Shown: positions 1 to 4,927 of the stretch, in pieces
How positions within the stretch are numbered: the first letter of the stretch is position 1
Layout of the letters: each line of letters starts with the position of its first letter
Source of the DNA: an uncultured Maribacter sp.
Lineage (GTDB): Bacteria; Bacteroidota; Bacteroidia; Flavobacteriales; Flavobacteriaceae
DNA: 5,734 nucleotides
NCBI GenBank assembly: GCA_905479535.1
Contig: CAJQMW010000261.1
Span: 1 to 5,734 of the forward strand
Direction of reading: 5' to 3'
Translations under genes and position numbers: made by a program
Notes under the pieces: generated by a model
The model's input: the letters and a program-made list of their open reading frames with translations, nothing else
Told to the model about the DNA's origin: nothing
The model's database searches: none

Positions 1-205
1 ACAGGACGCCGATGACTTTGCGCAATGGCTACTCGAAGACTTTAGGGTAAACGACGAAACCGTAATGGTTGCTCCTGCCGGAGGATTTTACGCCACGGAT
101 GGTCTTGGTAAAAATCAAATTAGAATAGCCTACGTACTGGATCAGGATAGTCTAAAAAGGGGAGTACACATTCTTGGTGAAGCCCTTAAAAGCTACATTG
201 GCTAA
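1..205 (+). CDS. PLP-dependent aminotransferase, class I/II (C-terminal 67 residues only)
   Basis: This is the 3' end of a gene that begins before the window; the reading frame runs from base 2 to a TAA at 203-205. The visible 67 residues look like the C-terminal small domain of an aspartate/aromatic-type (fold type I) aminotransferase. The run VMVAPAGGFYATDGLGKN is followed by QIRIAYV, where Arg41 of the fragment matches the conserved arginine that binds the substrate alpha-carboxylate. The enzyme would transfer an amino group between an amino acid and a 2-oxoacid in the cytoplasm. The PLP lysine and substrate-specificity residues lie outside the window, so the amino acid it uses cannot be named. 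Its stop codon overlaps the murB start (TAATG), so the two genes are almost certainly co-transcribed and probably translationally coupled. The family is fairly sure; the exact enzyme is unknown. Confidence 0.88.
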   Translation, partial: QDADDFAQWLLEDFRVNDETVMVAPAGGFYATDGLGKNQIRIAYVLDQDSLKRGVHILGEALKSYIG

Positions 206-1221
206 TGAAAATAATAGCGGATTTTTCACTTAAGAACTACAACACCTTCGGCATAGCGGCGAAGGCACGTTTTTTTGTGGAAGTTACCACTATTGATGAG
301 CTCATCACTGCTTTAAAACTACAGGATTATCCCCACAAATTCATATTGGGTGGTGGAAGTAATATGTTGTTGGTCCAGGATATCAACGCCTTGGTAATCC
401 ATCTAAACATCAAAGGAATTGCGGTTCTTGAAGAGGACGAGAATAATGTCGTTTTGAAAGTGATGGCCGGTGAGAACTGGCATCAGTTGGTATTGTGGAC
501 GTTGGACCACGGTTACGGCGGATTGGAAAATTTATCCTTAATACCAGGAAATACAGGTACGGCACCCATACAAAATATTGGCGCCTACGGGGTAGAACTA
601 AAGGACAGGTTCGTTAGCTGTGAGGCCTTGCATAGGGAAAATCTACAAATAGCAACTTTCTCCTTGGAGGATTGTCAATTTGGTTATCGCGAATCGTTTT
701 TTAAGAATGAAGGAAGGAATTCCTACGTCATTGTTTCCGTAACCTTCAAATTGTCCAAAAAGAACCATGAGATAAACAAAAGTTACGGGGCAATTGAACA
801 GGAATTGCAAAAAAATGATATCAAGAATCCATCGATAAAGGACATTTCTAAAGCCGTAATCGCCATTAGAAACAGTAAGTTACCTGATCCAAAGAAAATT
901 GGAAATAGTGGTAGTTTTTTCAAAAATCCCATAATTTCAAAAAGCGAATTCGAAAAGTTCACCGAGGAACACCCCGCGGCACCATTTTACAAAGTTTCAG
1001 AAGCAGCGTATAAAATTCCTGCCGGGTGGTTGATAGAACAATGTGGTTTTAAAGGAAAACGCTTTGGAGATGCCGGGGTCCATGTAAAGCAAGCCTTGGT
1101 CTTAGTTAATTACGGAAATGCCAGCGGTGCTGAAATTATGGCCTTAGCATCGAACATCATCGATAACGTGAGAAATAAATTTGGAATTGCCATTGTCCCG
1201 GAAGTAAATCTAATAAAATAA
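205..1221 (+). CDS. murB: UDP-N-acetylenolpyruvoylglucosamine reductase (MurB, type I)
   Basis: MurB reduces UDP-N-acetylenolpyruvoylglucosamine to UDP-N-acetylmuramate with NADPH and bound FAD, the second committed step of cytoplasmic peptidoglycan precursor synthesis. The 338-residue product is full length for the family. An N-terminal FAD-binding region (about residues 12-180) carries NTFGI, the FAD loop ILGGGSNMLL (47-56) and GLENLSLIPGNTGTAPIQN (106-124). The C-terminal MurB domain (about 215-335) has SKLPDPK (224-230), GNSGSFFKNP (233-242) and AGWLIEQCGFKG (273-284). All three expected catalytic residues are present: Arg162 in GYRESFFK, Ser237 (proton donor) in GSFFK, and Glu333 in VPEVNLI. 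Tyr194 in the SYG segment fits the substrate-binding tyrosine of the E. coli-like type I form. The ATG at 205 overlaps the upstream aminotransferase stop by one base, which fixes the start. Nothing looks broken. Confidence 0.97.
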   Translation: MKIIADFSLKNYNTFGIAAKARFFVEVTTIDELITALKLQDYPHKFILGGGSNMLLVQDINALVIHLNIKGIAVLEEDENNVVLKVMAGENWHQLVLWTLDHGYGGLENLSLIPGNTGTAPIQNIGAYGVELKDRFVSCEALHRENLQIATFSLEDCQFGYRESFFKNEGRNSYVIVSVTFKLSKKNHEINKSYGAIEQELQKNDIKNPSIKDISKAVIAIRNSKLPDPKKIGNSGSFFKNPIISKSEFEKFTEEHPAAPFYKVSEAAYKIPAGWLIEQCGFKGKRFGDAGVHVKQALVLVNYGNASGAEIMALASNIIDNVRNKFGIAIVPEVNLIK

Positions 1222-1249
1222 CCCTCGCAATAGGCATCACGAGGGTTAT
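1218..1249 (+). terminator. Terminator-like hairpin at the murB stop codon
   Basis: A perfect 10-bp stem, ATAACCCTCG (1218-1227) with CGAGGGTTAT (1240-1249), encloses a 12-nt loop. The left arm includes the murB TAA stop. The next bases are an A/C-rich run rather than a U-tract, so this is not a textbook intrinsic terminator. It could end the aminotransferase-murB transcript, stabilise its 3' end, or act with the second hairpin at 1273-1301. The stem is directly visible; the function is inferred. Confidence 0.5.
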
Positions 1250-1272
1250 GCCAAACCAAACTAACCAAAAAC

Positions 1273-1301
1273 TAAGTGAACAGTTACCAGCTGTACACTT
1301 A
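1273..1301 (+). other. Second intergenic hairpin followed by a T-rich stretch
   Basis: TAAGTGAACAG (1273-1283) pairs with CTGTACACTTA (1291-1301), 10 of 11 positions matching, across a 7-nt loop. A T-rich stretch, TTTATATTTTT, follows at 1307-1317. This could be the working terminator for the murB transcript, with the U-rich part a few bases late, or a structured leader for the downstream sigma factor. The rest of the 1222-1427 gap shows no clear TAnnTTTG promoter; TATATTTT at 1309-1316 is the nearest match (7 of 8) but lacks a convincing upstream TTG element. Confidence 0.3.
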
Positions 1302-1427
1302 TGAGATTTATATTTTTAGATAACGCCTCTTTAACAATCAATTTTATAAATTAGCGTTTATTCATATACGGTTCAACCAAGCCTTTTGGATCTTTGAAGC
1401 CAAAGAATGTTGGTTCATCTGTTATTT

Positions 1428-1988
1428 ATGAGCACACTGCTTGAAAAACATATTGTGGAACTACTGCAGGAACGAAATGAAAAGGCCATTTCGTTGTTGT
1501 ACGATAATTATGCGGATACACTATTGGGCGTAGCCAACAAAGTGGTTAGGGACCCAGAACTGGCGCAGGATGTGGTACAAGAAAGTTTTATAAAAATTTG
1601 GAAGAAGGCGGACTCCTATGACCCGGCTAAGGCTAAACTATTCACTTGGCTTTTCCGGATAACCAGAAACACCGCTATCGATAAATTAAGAAGCGTCAAC
1701 ACAAAATCCGATAAGGAAATCCAAATAGACGTTTCTGACGTATATAATTTAGGAGTCGATAGTATCAGGCCAGAGTTCATGGACGTACAGGAGAACTTGG
1801 ATAAGATTGAAGACAAATATCAAATAGTGCTGGAAGCACTGTTTTTTCAGGGTATGACACAACAAGAAGCTAGTGAAGAACTGGACATACCTTTAGGAAC
1901 AATCAAATCCAGACTTAAAATTGGACTTAGGGAACTCGGTAAAATATACGGTCCGGCGATGCTTCTACTCTTATTAAATATAATGTGA
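1428..1988 (+). CDS. ECF-type RNA polymerase sigma factor (sigma-70 family)
   Basis: This 186-residue protein has the two-domain layout of an extracytoplasmic-function sigma factor. Sigma region 2 (about residues 20-90) contains YDNYAD, the acidic helix DVVQESFIKIWKK (48-60) for core-polymerase and -10 contacts, and the FTWLFRITRNTAIDKLR segment (72-88). Sigma region 4 (about 122-175) ends in a helix-turn-helix, MTQQEASEELDIPLGTIKSR (143-162), that should read the -35 element. I chose ATG 1428 (MSTLLEKH): the in-frame ATG at 1407 would add only MLVHLLF, which does not look like the start of this family. The TGA at 1986-1988 overlaps the ATG of the anti-sigma gene, so the pair is translationally coupled and presumably forms a signal-responsive regulator. 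The C-terminus is oddly hydrophobic (AMLLLLLNIM). Its regulon cannot be read from the sequence. Confidence 0.92.
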   Translation: MSTLLEKHIVELLQERNEKAISLLYDNYADTLLGVANKVVRDPELAQDVVQESFIKIWKKADSYDPAKAKLFTWLFRITRNTAIDKLRSVNTKSDKEIQIDVSDVYNLGVDSIRPEFMDVQENLDKIEDKYQIVLEALFFQGMTQQEASEELDIPLGTIKSRLKIGLRELGKIYGPAMLLLLLNIM

Positions 1989-2746
1989 TGAAAGAAAAAA
2001 TAAAAACATTCCTGGATTCCGACCTTTTGGAAAAATACCTCTTAGGCACTACAACGGAATTGGAATCGCTTCAAGTGGAGCGTTATATTGCCATGTATCC
2101 AGCGGTAAGGGATACCTATAATGAACTTCAAGGAAATTTGGAGGCATTTGCAAAACTGCACGCCATAAAATCGCCCGAAGGTCTAAAGGAGAAAATAATT
2201 TCTAGAATACGCTCGGAACGCCGAGGGAGAAAAAAATTCTTTAGATATGCCATTGCGGCAAGTTTGGCGGCCGTAATGTTCGCAAGTTTTTCCTATTTCT
2301 TTTGGGACCAGAACCAAGATCTTCAAGAAGAGAATACTATGGTTAGTAATAAAATAAAGCTCCTTGAGGAGGATATGAAGCAACAATTGGAGGACGTAAG
2401 AAACCAATTTATTGTTTTGAACAATCCTGGAACTAAAAAATATAAGGTAAGTGGAAATAAAAAGGCAAAAGAACTTAAGGCTGTAGCTTATATTAATCCT
2501 GTTAAGAAATTATCCTATATTAATGTAAGTAAATTACCTAATCTTCCAGAGGACCAGTGCTTTCAAATGTGGGCAGAGGTCAACGGTGAAATGATAAACC
2601 TAGGAATTTTAGAAGAGGCCGGAGATGGTCAGAATCTGAAGGCCTTACCTTACGCAAAAGATGCAGTGGGTTATATAACCATAGAGCCTAAAGGCGGGAA
2701 TAGTAATCCGACGGTAGACAATATTGTAGCGAACATCTCTTACTAA
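1988..2746 (+). CDS. RskA-like membrane anti-sigma factor
   Basis: This is the predicted partner that holds the upstream ECF sigma factor inactive at the membrane. Counting from ATG 1988 (252 residues), a cytoplasmic part of about 80 residues contains LLEKYLLGTTTELESLQVERY, typical of anti-sigma N-termini, and ends in a basic RRGRKK stretch. One transmembrane helix follows (about 87-106, YAIAASLAAVMFASFSYFF). A charged heptad-like coiled coil comes next (about 107-142). The extracytoplasmic C-terminal domain has LPEDQCFQMWAEVNG, INLGIL and the closing ITIEPKGGNSNPTVD, a pattern of the anti-sigma-K factor (RskA) family. There is no HxxxCxxC zinc motif, so it is not a ZAS-type anti-sigma factor. 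ATG 1988 overlaps the sigma stop (TGATG); a GTG one codon upstream (1985) is possible but less likely. Release of the sigma factor by regulated proteolysis is expected from the family, not shown here. Confidence 0.87.
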   Translation: MKEKIKTFLDSDLLEKYLLGTTTELESLQVERYIAMYPAVRDTYNELQGNLEAFAKLHAIKSPEGLKEKIISRIRSERRGRKKFFRYAIAASLAAVMFASFSYFFWDQNQDLQEENTMVSNKIKLLEEDMKQQLEDVRNQFIVLNNPGTKKYKVSGNKKAKELKAVAYINPVKKLSYINVSKLPNLPEDQCFQMWAEVNGEMINLGILEEAGDGQNLKALPYAKDAVGYITIEPKGGNSNPTVDNIVANISY

Positions 2747-2765
2747 AAAATATATAAAGACGATT

Positions 2766-2795
2766 TAAAGCCCTTTTTTTGGGCTTTATTTTTTT
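2766..2795 (+). terminator. Intrinsic terminator of the sigma/anti-sigma operon
   Basis: TAAAGCCC (2766-2773) and GGGCTTTA (2781-2788) form a perfect 8-bp stem around a loop of seven T, followed directly by seven T at 2789-2795. It lies 20 bases after the anti-sigma stop, so it should end that operon. It is the clearest terminator in the window. Confidence 0.9.
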
Positions 2796-2802
2796 ATCTT
2801 TG
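2795..2802 (+). promoter_or_regulatory. Bacteroidota -7 promoter element for the small four-cysteine protein gene
   Basis: TATCTTTG matches the Bacteroidota housekeeping -7 consensus TAnnTTTG exactly. It begins on the last T of the preceding terminator U-tract and lies 16 bases before the ATG at 2819. The expected -33 TTG-type box would fall inside the terminator stem-loop, where no good match is seen at standard spacing, so the upstream half is weak. A short A-rich leader (AAAAATAACAATTT) follows, as is usual for SD-independent starts in this phylum. Confidence 0.62.
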
Positions 2803-2818
2803 TGAAAAATAACAATTT

Positions 2819-3028
2819 ATGAAATTAGTTTTATTGACCATAGGACTTTTGTCACTTGCATTCGTAGGAATAGCCATTAAGATATGGTCTAAAAAAGATG
2901 GGAAGTTTGCAGGAACCTGTGCAAGCCAGAGCCCATTTTTAAACCAAGACGGTGAGGCTTGTGGAATGTGTGGTAAAATGCCCTACGAACAGGACTGTCG
3001 ACAGGAGTTGACTTCTGAAGATAGATGA
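2819..3028 (+). CDS. Small membrane-anchored four-cysteine protein (possible NqrM-like or metal-binding protein)
   Basis: The product is 69 residues. An N-terminal hydrophobic helix (about 3-23, LVLLTIGLLSLAFVGIAIKIW) is followed by basic residues (KK), suggesting a single membrane anchor. The soluble tail carries four cysteines, at 34, 48, 51 and 60, within GTCASQ, EACGMCGK and EQDCRQ. The CxxC pair plus two outer cysteines suggest binding of a metal or iron-sulfur centre, or a redox role. Similar small proteins in flavobacterial genomes are usually labelled only as membrane or secreted protein. The helix-then-cysteine-cluster plan recalls NqrM, the Na+-NQR maturation factor that also has four conserved cysteines, but the spacing differs and no nqr or apbE gene is visible, so this is only a hypothesis. 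It has its own promoter box upstream. Without the GC-rich element that follows, its stop would lie about 27 bases from the next sigma gene. Confidence 0.82.
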   Translation: MKLVLLTIGLLSLAFVGIAIKIWSKKDGKFAGTCASQSPFLNQDGEACGMCGKMPYEQDCRQELTSEDR

Positions 3029-3044
3029 TTTAAAATCCTAATAA

Positions 3045-3054
3045 AAAATTTCTT
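3045..3054 (+). repeat. Left copy of a 10-bp direct repeat flanking the GC-rich element
   Basis: AAAATTTCTT occurs here and again, identically, at 3282-3291, exactly at the two edges of the GC-rich block. This is the pattern expected of a target-site duplication. The motif is AT-rich, so chance cannot be excluded. Confidence 0.42.
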
Positions 3055-3103
3055 GAAACCGACTATCCCCGAGGCAAGCCATAGGGGTATTTCGCCGGTT
3101 TCA
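3054..3103 (+). repeat. Long hairpin at the left end of the GC-rich element
   Basis: TGAAACCG (3054-3061) pairs perfectly with CGGTTTCA (3096-3103). Inside it, CCCC (3067-3070) pairs with GGGG (3084-3087), giving a two-tier stem at the element's left edge. Confidence 0.55.
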
Positions 3104-3127
3104 TTTTGGTCTTGGTGCCAAAAACCG

Positions 3128-3143
3128 TCCCGAAATTTCGGGA
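3128..3143. repeat. Perfect 16-bp palindrome
   Basis: TCCCGAAATTTCGGGA reads the same on both strands with no spacer. This suits a dimeric DNA-binding site or cruciform better than an RNA hairpin. Its half-site, TCCCGA, recurs in the hairpin at 3163-3178, so the two may be related copies. Confidence 0.7.
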
Positions 3144-3162
3144 TTACATGTGCCCCACCCGG

Positions 3163-3178
3163 TCCCGAACCGTCGGGA
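3163..3178 (+). repeat. Tetraloop hairpin sharing the TCCCGA half-site
   Basis: TCCCGA (3163-3168) and TCGGGA (3173-3178) form a perfect 6-bp stem around a 4-base ACCG loop. The arms repeat those of the palindrome 35 bases upstream. Confidence 0.6.
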
Positions 3179-3255
3179 GCGAAAAGGCCGGTTCCGACCT
3201 TGTGCATTCCTCTCGCTACGCCCGTCGGATGCAAGAGGGGAGGTAAAATCGGAAA

Positions 3256-3268
3256 CCTCGTATCGAGG
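3256..3268 (+). repeat. Short hairpin at the right end of the GC-rich element
   Basis: CCTCG (3256-3260) and CGAGG (3264-3268) form a perfect 5-bp stem with a 3-base loop. It is followed by an AT-rich run ending in TTTCTTTTT, so it might act as a weak terminator. That would place it directly before the TTG start of the sigma gene at 3293. Confidence 0.45.
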
Positions 3269-3281
3269 AATTATCTAGATT

Positions 3282-3291
3282 AAAATTTCTT
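3282..3291 (+). repeat. Right copy of the 10-bp direct repeat flanking the GC-rich element
   Basis: AAAATTTCTT is identical to 3045-3054; the next base differs on both sides, so the match is exactly 10 bp. This copy ends one base before the TTG start codon of the second sigma gene. Confidence 0.42.
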
Positions 3292-3292
3292 T

Positions 3293-3850
3293 TTGAATAG
3301 AACCGAAAGTTTAGAGGACACTATCAACAGGGCCAAAAATGGCAATCAACTTGCCTTTAGCCGCCTCTTGGATACCTTTTGGAACGATGTTTACGGTTTT
3401 CAGTTAAAACGTACCGAAAACGAAAACGATGCCGAGGACATAACCATACAAACATTTTCTAAAGCATTTGACAAGATACGTACCTACAACGATTCCTATG
3501 TTTTTAAGACGTGGTTGATAGCTATTTCAAAGAACATTCATATAGATTTAGTGCGTAAGCGGAAAAGAAACCTTTTTAATGATCGCGGGAATGGCGATGC
3601 CATAAAAAAGGTTCTGGACGATGCCCCTTCTATGGAAGATAGGCTTATCCAAGAACAGAACCTTGCCAATTTGTTACAGGATATCAAAAAATTGAAACCC
3701 CACTACCAAGAGGTAATCAACCTTCGCTTTTTTAATGAGCTTAGTTATATGGATATAGCGGACGCGCTCAATGAGCCGGTAAATAACGTTAAGGTTAAAC
3801 TGCTACGTGCTAAAAAACTATTGGCGGAAATTATTAGGGACAGGAGGTAA
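3293..3850 (+). CDS. ECF-type RNA polymerase sigma factor without an adjacent anti-sigma gene
   Basis: This 185-residue protein is a second sigma-70 family ECF factor. Sigma region 2 (about residues 20-92) has LLDTFWNDVYGF, the NDAEDITIQTFSKAFDKI helix (45-62) and FKTWLIAISKNIHIDLVRKRKR (71-92). Sigma region 4 (about 124-178) has LKPHYQEVINLRFFNELS and a helix-turn-helix, MDIADALNEPVNNVKVKLLR (153-172). The frame has a stop at 3281-3283 and no internal Met before region 2 is already under way, so the start must be the TTG at 3293, a rare start codon. Unlike the sigma factor at 1428, it has no downstream anti-sigma gene: a 103-base gap and lipA follow. It therefore may be controlled by expression level or by a partner encoded elsewhere. 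The gene ends in AGGAGGTAA, which resembles a Shine-Dalgarno sequence but precedes no nearby start codon. Confidence 0.9.
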   Translation: MNRTESLEDTINRAKNGNQLAFSRLLDTFWNDVYGFQLKRTENENDAEDITIQTFSKAFDKIRTYNDSYVFKTWLIAISKNIHIDLVRKRKRNLFNDRGNGDAIKKVLDDAPSMEDRLIQEQNLANLLQDIKKLKPHYQEVINLRFFNELSYMDIADALNEPVNNVKVKLLRAKKLLAEIIRDRR

Positions 3851-3935
3851 TTATCATTTTACATCAAATTTATTTTTCCTCAAAATCCAGATTCCATCAT
3901 TGAAACACAACCTAGAGCTTCCTCAATTTAGTTCG

Positions 3936-3943
3936 TATATTTG
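3936..3943 (+). promoter_or_regulatory. Bacteroidota -7 promoter element for lipA
   Basis: TATATTTG matches TAnnTTTG exactly and ends 10 bases before the lipA ATG at 3954. Transcription starting about 7 bases downstream would leave a leader of only a few bases. No TTG box is seen at the usual spacing; the closest TTG (3900-3902) is too far upstream. The box supports lipA having its own promoter rather than depending only on read-through from the sigma gene. Confidence 0.6.
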
Positions 3944-3953
3944 TAAAAAAAGT

Positions 3954-4829
3954 ATGTCCGTAGCGATTAAGGAAAATGTTGCACCACCCAAAGGCAAACC
4001 CAAATGGCTTAGGGTTAAGCTTCCTACCGGTAAAAAGTACACACAATTACGTGGTCTGGTAGAGAAGTATGACCTTCATACCATATGTACTTCCGGAAGT
4101 TGCCCAAATATGGGGGAATGTTGGGGAGAAGGTACGGCCACCTTTATGATATTAGGGAATATATGTACCCGCTCCTGTGGTTTTTGCGGTGTACAAACGG
4201 GCAGACCTGAAAATATTGATTGGGCAGAGCCGGAAAAGGTAGCACGCTCCATCAAGATTATGGGGATAACCCATGCCGTGGTAACATCAGTAGACCGTGA
4301 CGACCTCAAGGATATGGGATCCATCATTTGGGCAGAAACGGTAAAGGCCATTCGAAGAATGAATCCCTCCACTACACTTGAAACACTAATTCCAGATTTT
4401 CAAGGAATAGAAAAGCACTTAGACCGTATTATTGAGGTCGCTCCAGAAGTCGTTTCCCACAACATGGAAACGGTAAAAAGATTGACAAGGGAAGTGCGGA
4501 TACAGGCAAAATATGAAAGAAGTTTGGAAGTTTTGAGGTACTTGAAGGCTAATGGAACCAACAGAACTAAATCCGGAATAATGCTTGGATTGGGAGAGCT
4601 GGAGGAAGAAGTTATTACTACCATGAAGGATTTGCGTAGTGCGGATGTAGATGTAGTGACCATTGGGCAATACTTGCAGCCTTCCAAGAAACATCTACCT
4701 GTAAAAGAATTTATCACACCCGAGCAGTTCAAAAAGTTTGAGGAAATAGGTTTGGATATGGGCTTCAGACATGTGGAAAGCGGTGCTTTGGTACGGTCTT
4801 CCTACAAAGCCCACAAACATATCCTCTAA
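3954..4829 (+). CDS. lipA: Lipoyl synthase (radical SAM, LipA)
   Basis: LipA inserts two sulfur atoms into protein-bound octanoyl groups, making the lipoyl cofactor of pyruvate and 2-oxoglutarate dehydrogenases and the glycine cleavage system. The 291-residue product is normal length and has both diagnostic cysteine sets. CTSGSCPNMGEC (Cys45, 50, 56) is the C-x4-C-x5-C motif for the auxiliary 4Fe-4S cluster that donates sulfur. CTRSCGFC (Cys71, 75, 78) is the CxxxCxxC radical SAM motif. Also visible are VTSVDRDDLKDMG, EVVSHNMETV and QYLQPSKKHLPV. The C-terminal RSSYKAH (281-287) supplies the conserved serine that ligates the auxiliary cluster. I chose ATG 3954 (MSVAIKEN). The frame stays open to 3807, but the extra 49 residues look unrelated and would overlap the sigma gene. 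A TAnnTTTG box lies just upstream, so the mRNA may be nearly leaderless. Confidence 0.97.
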   Translation: MSVAIKENVAPPKGKPKWLRVKLPTGKKYTQLRGLVEKYDLHTICTSGSCPNMGECWGEGTATFMILGNICTRSCGFCGVQTGRPENIDWAEPEKVARSIKIMGITHAVVTSVDRDDLKDMGSIIWAETVKAIRRMNPSTTLETLIPDFQGIEKHLDRIIEVAPEVVSHNMETVKRLTREVRIQAKYERSLEVLRYLKANGTNRTKSGIMLGLGELEEEVITTMKDLRSADVDVVTIGQYLQPSKKHLPVKEFITPEQFKKFEEIGLDMGFRHVESGALVRSSYKAHKHIL

Positions 4830-4927
4830 TTTTTCAGTAATTGGCAAGGATACTTTTCCAAAAACAGAACCAGCTTTAATTTCTTCGGTTAAAAAAATAA
4901 TAACGTCAGTTCCTAATAAACCAGACC

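Larger units (their letters stand above)
3055..3281. repeat. GC-rich hairpin-dense intergenic element, probably an interspersed repeat or non-autonomous insertion
   Basis: About 227 bases between the four-cysteine gene and the second sigma gene differ sharply from their surroundings: positions 3121-3240 are about 61% G+C, against about 42% at the start of the next gene. The block is packed with inverted repeats: TGAAACCG/CGGTTTCA at 3054-3061/3096-3103, a perfect 16-bp palindrome at 3128-3143, a tetraloop hairpin at 3163-3178, TCCGAC/GTCGGA at 3193-3198/3224-3229, and a short hairpin at 3256-3268. Both strands carry open frames of 76-83 codons, but the translations look like no known protein and one begins inside the neighbouring gene, so I treat the block as non-coding. 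Exact 10-bp direct repeats flank it, suggesting insertion. There are no clear terminal inverted repeats and no transposase. It could equally be a structured RNA or a REP/BIME-like element. Confidence 0.55.

Noticed and set aside
1248..1304. 18-codon frame ATG-TGA after murB
   Set aside because: Its start lies inside the right arm of a hairpin, there is no initiation signal, and it spans the two structured RNA elements. Probably chance.
1407..1427. Upstream ATG for the first sigma factor
   Set aside because: It adds only seven hydrophobic residues (MLVHLLF). The ATG at 1428 gives the usual family N-terminus.
2983..3234. Open frame of 83 codons on the - strand through the GC-rich element
   Set aside because: It starts in the repeat block and runs into the 3' end of the four-cysteine gene, has no recognisable domain, and its composition follows the GC-rich palindromic DNA. 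Best explained as a spurious frame.
3053..3283. Open frame of 76 codons on the + strand through the GC-rich element, TTG start
   Set aside because: It coincides almost exactly with the repeat element and overlaps the competing frame on the other strand. It is Pro/Cys/Arg-rich without domain features, so it is unlikely to be a protein.
3842..3847. AGGAGG Shine-Dalgarno-like sequence at the end of the second sigma gene
   Set aside because: It encodes the last two arginine codons, no start codon lies within about 15 bases downstream, and Bacteroidota seldom use strong SD sites.
3865..3872. CAAATTTA, a TAnnTTTG promoter box on the - strand antisense to the second sigma gene
   Set aside because: No upstream box at suitable spacing on that strand and no gene for it to drive. 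An 8-base degenerate match in AT-rich DNA is expected by chance.
3807..3953. 49-residue N-terminal extension of LipA
   Set aside because: It would overlap the sigma gene by 44 bases and has no LipA-like sequence. The normal family start is at ATG 3954, with a promoter box at 3936-3943 inside the extension.
4076..4732. Three - strand open frames inside lipA (4076-4372, 4400-4732, 4419-4694)
   Set aside because: They lie wholly within the conserved lipA coding sequence and show no domain features; they are antisense shadows.
4841..4861. Imperfect hairpin between lipA and gap
   Set aside because: The stem has a C-T mismatch and a G-T pair, a 3-base loop and no U-tract. Too weak to call a terminator.
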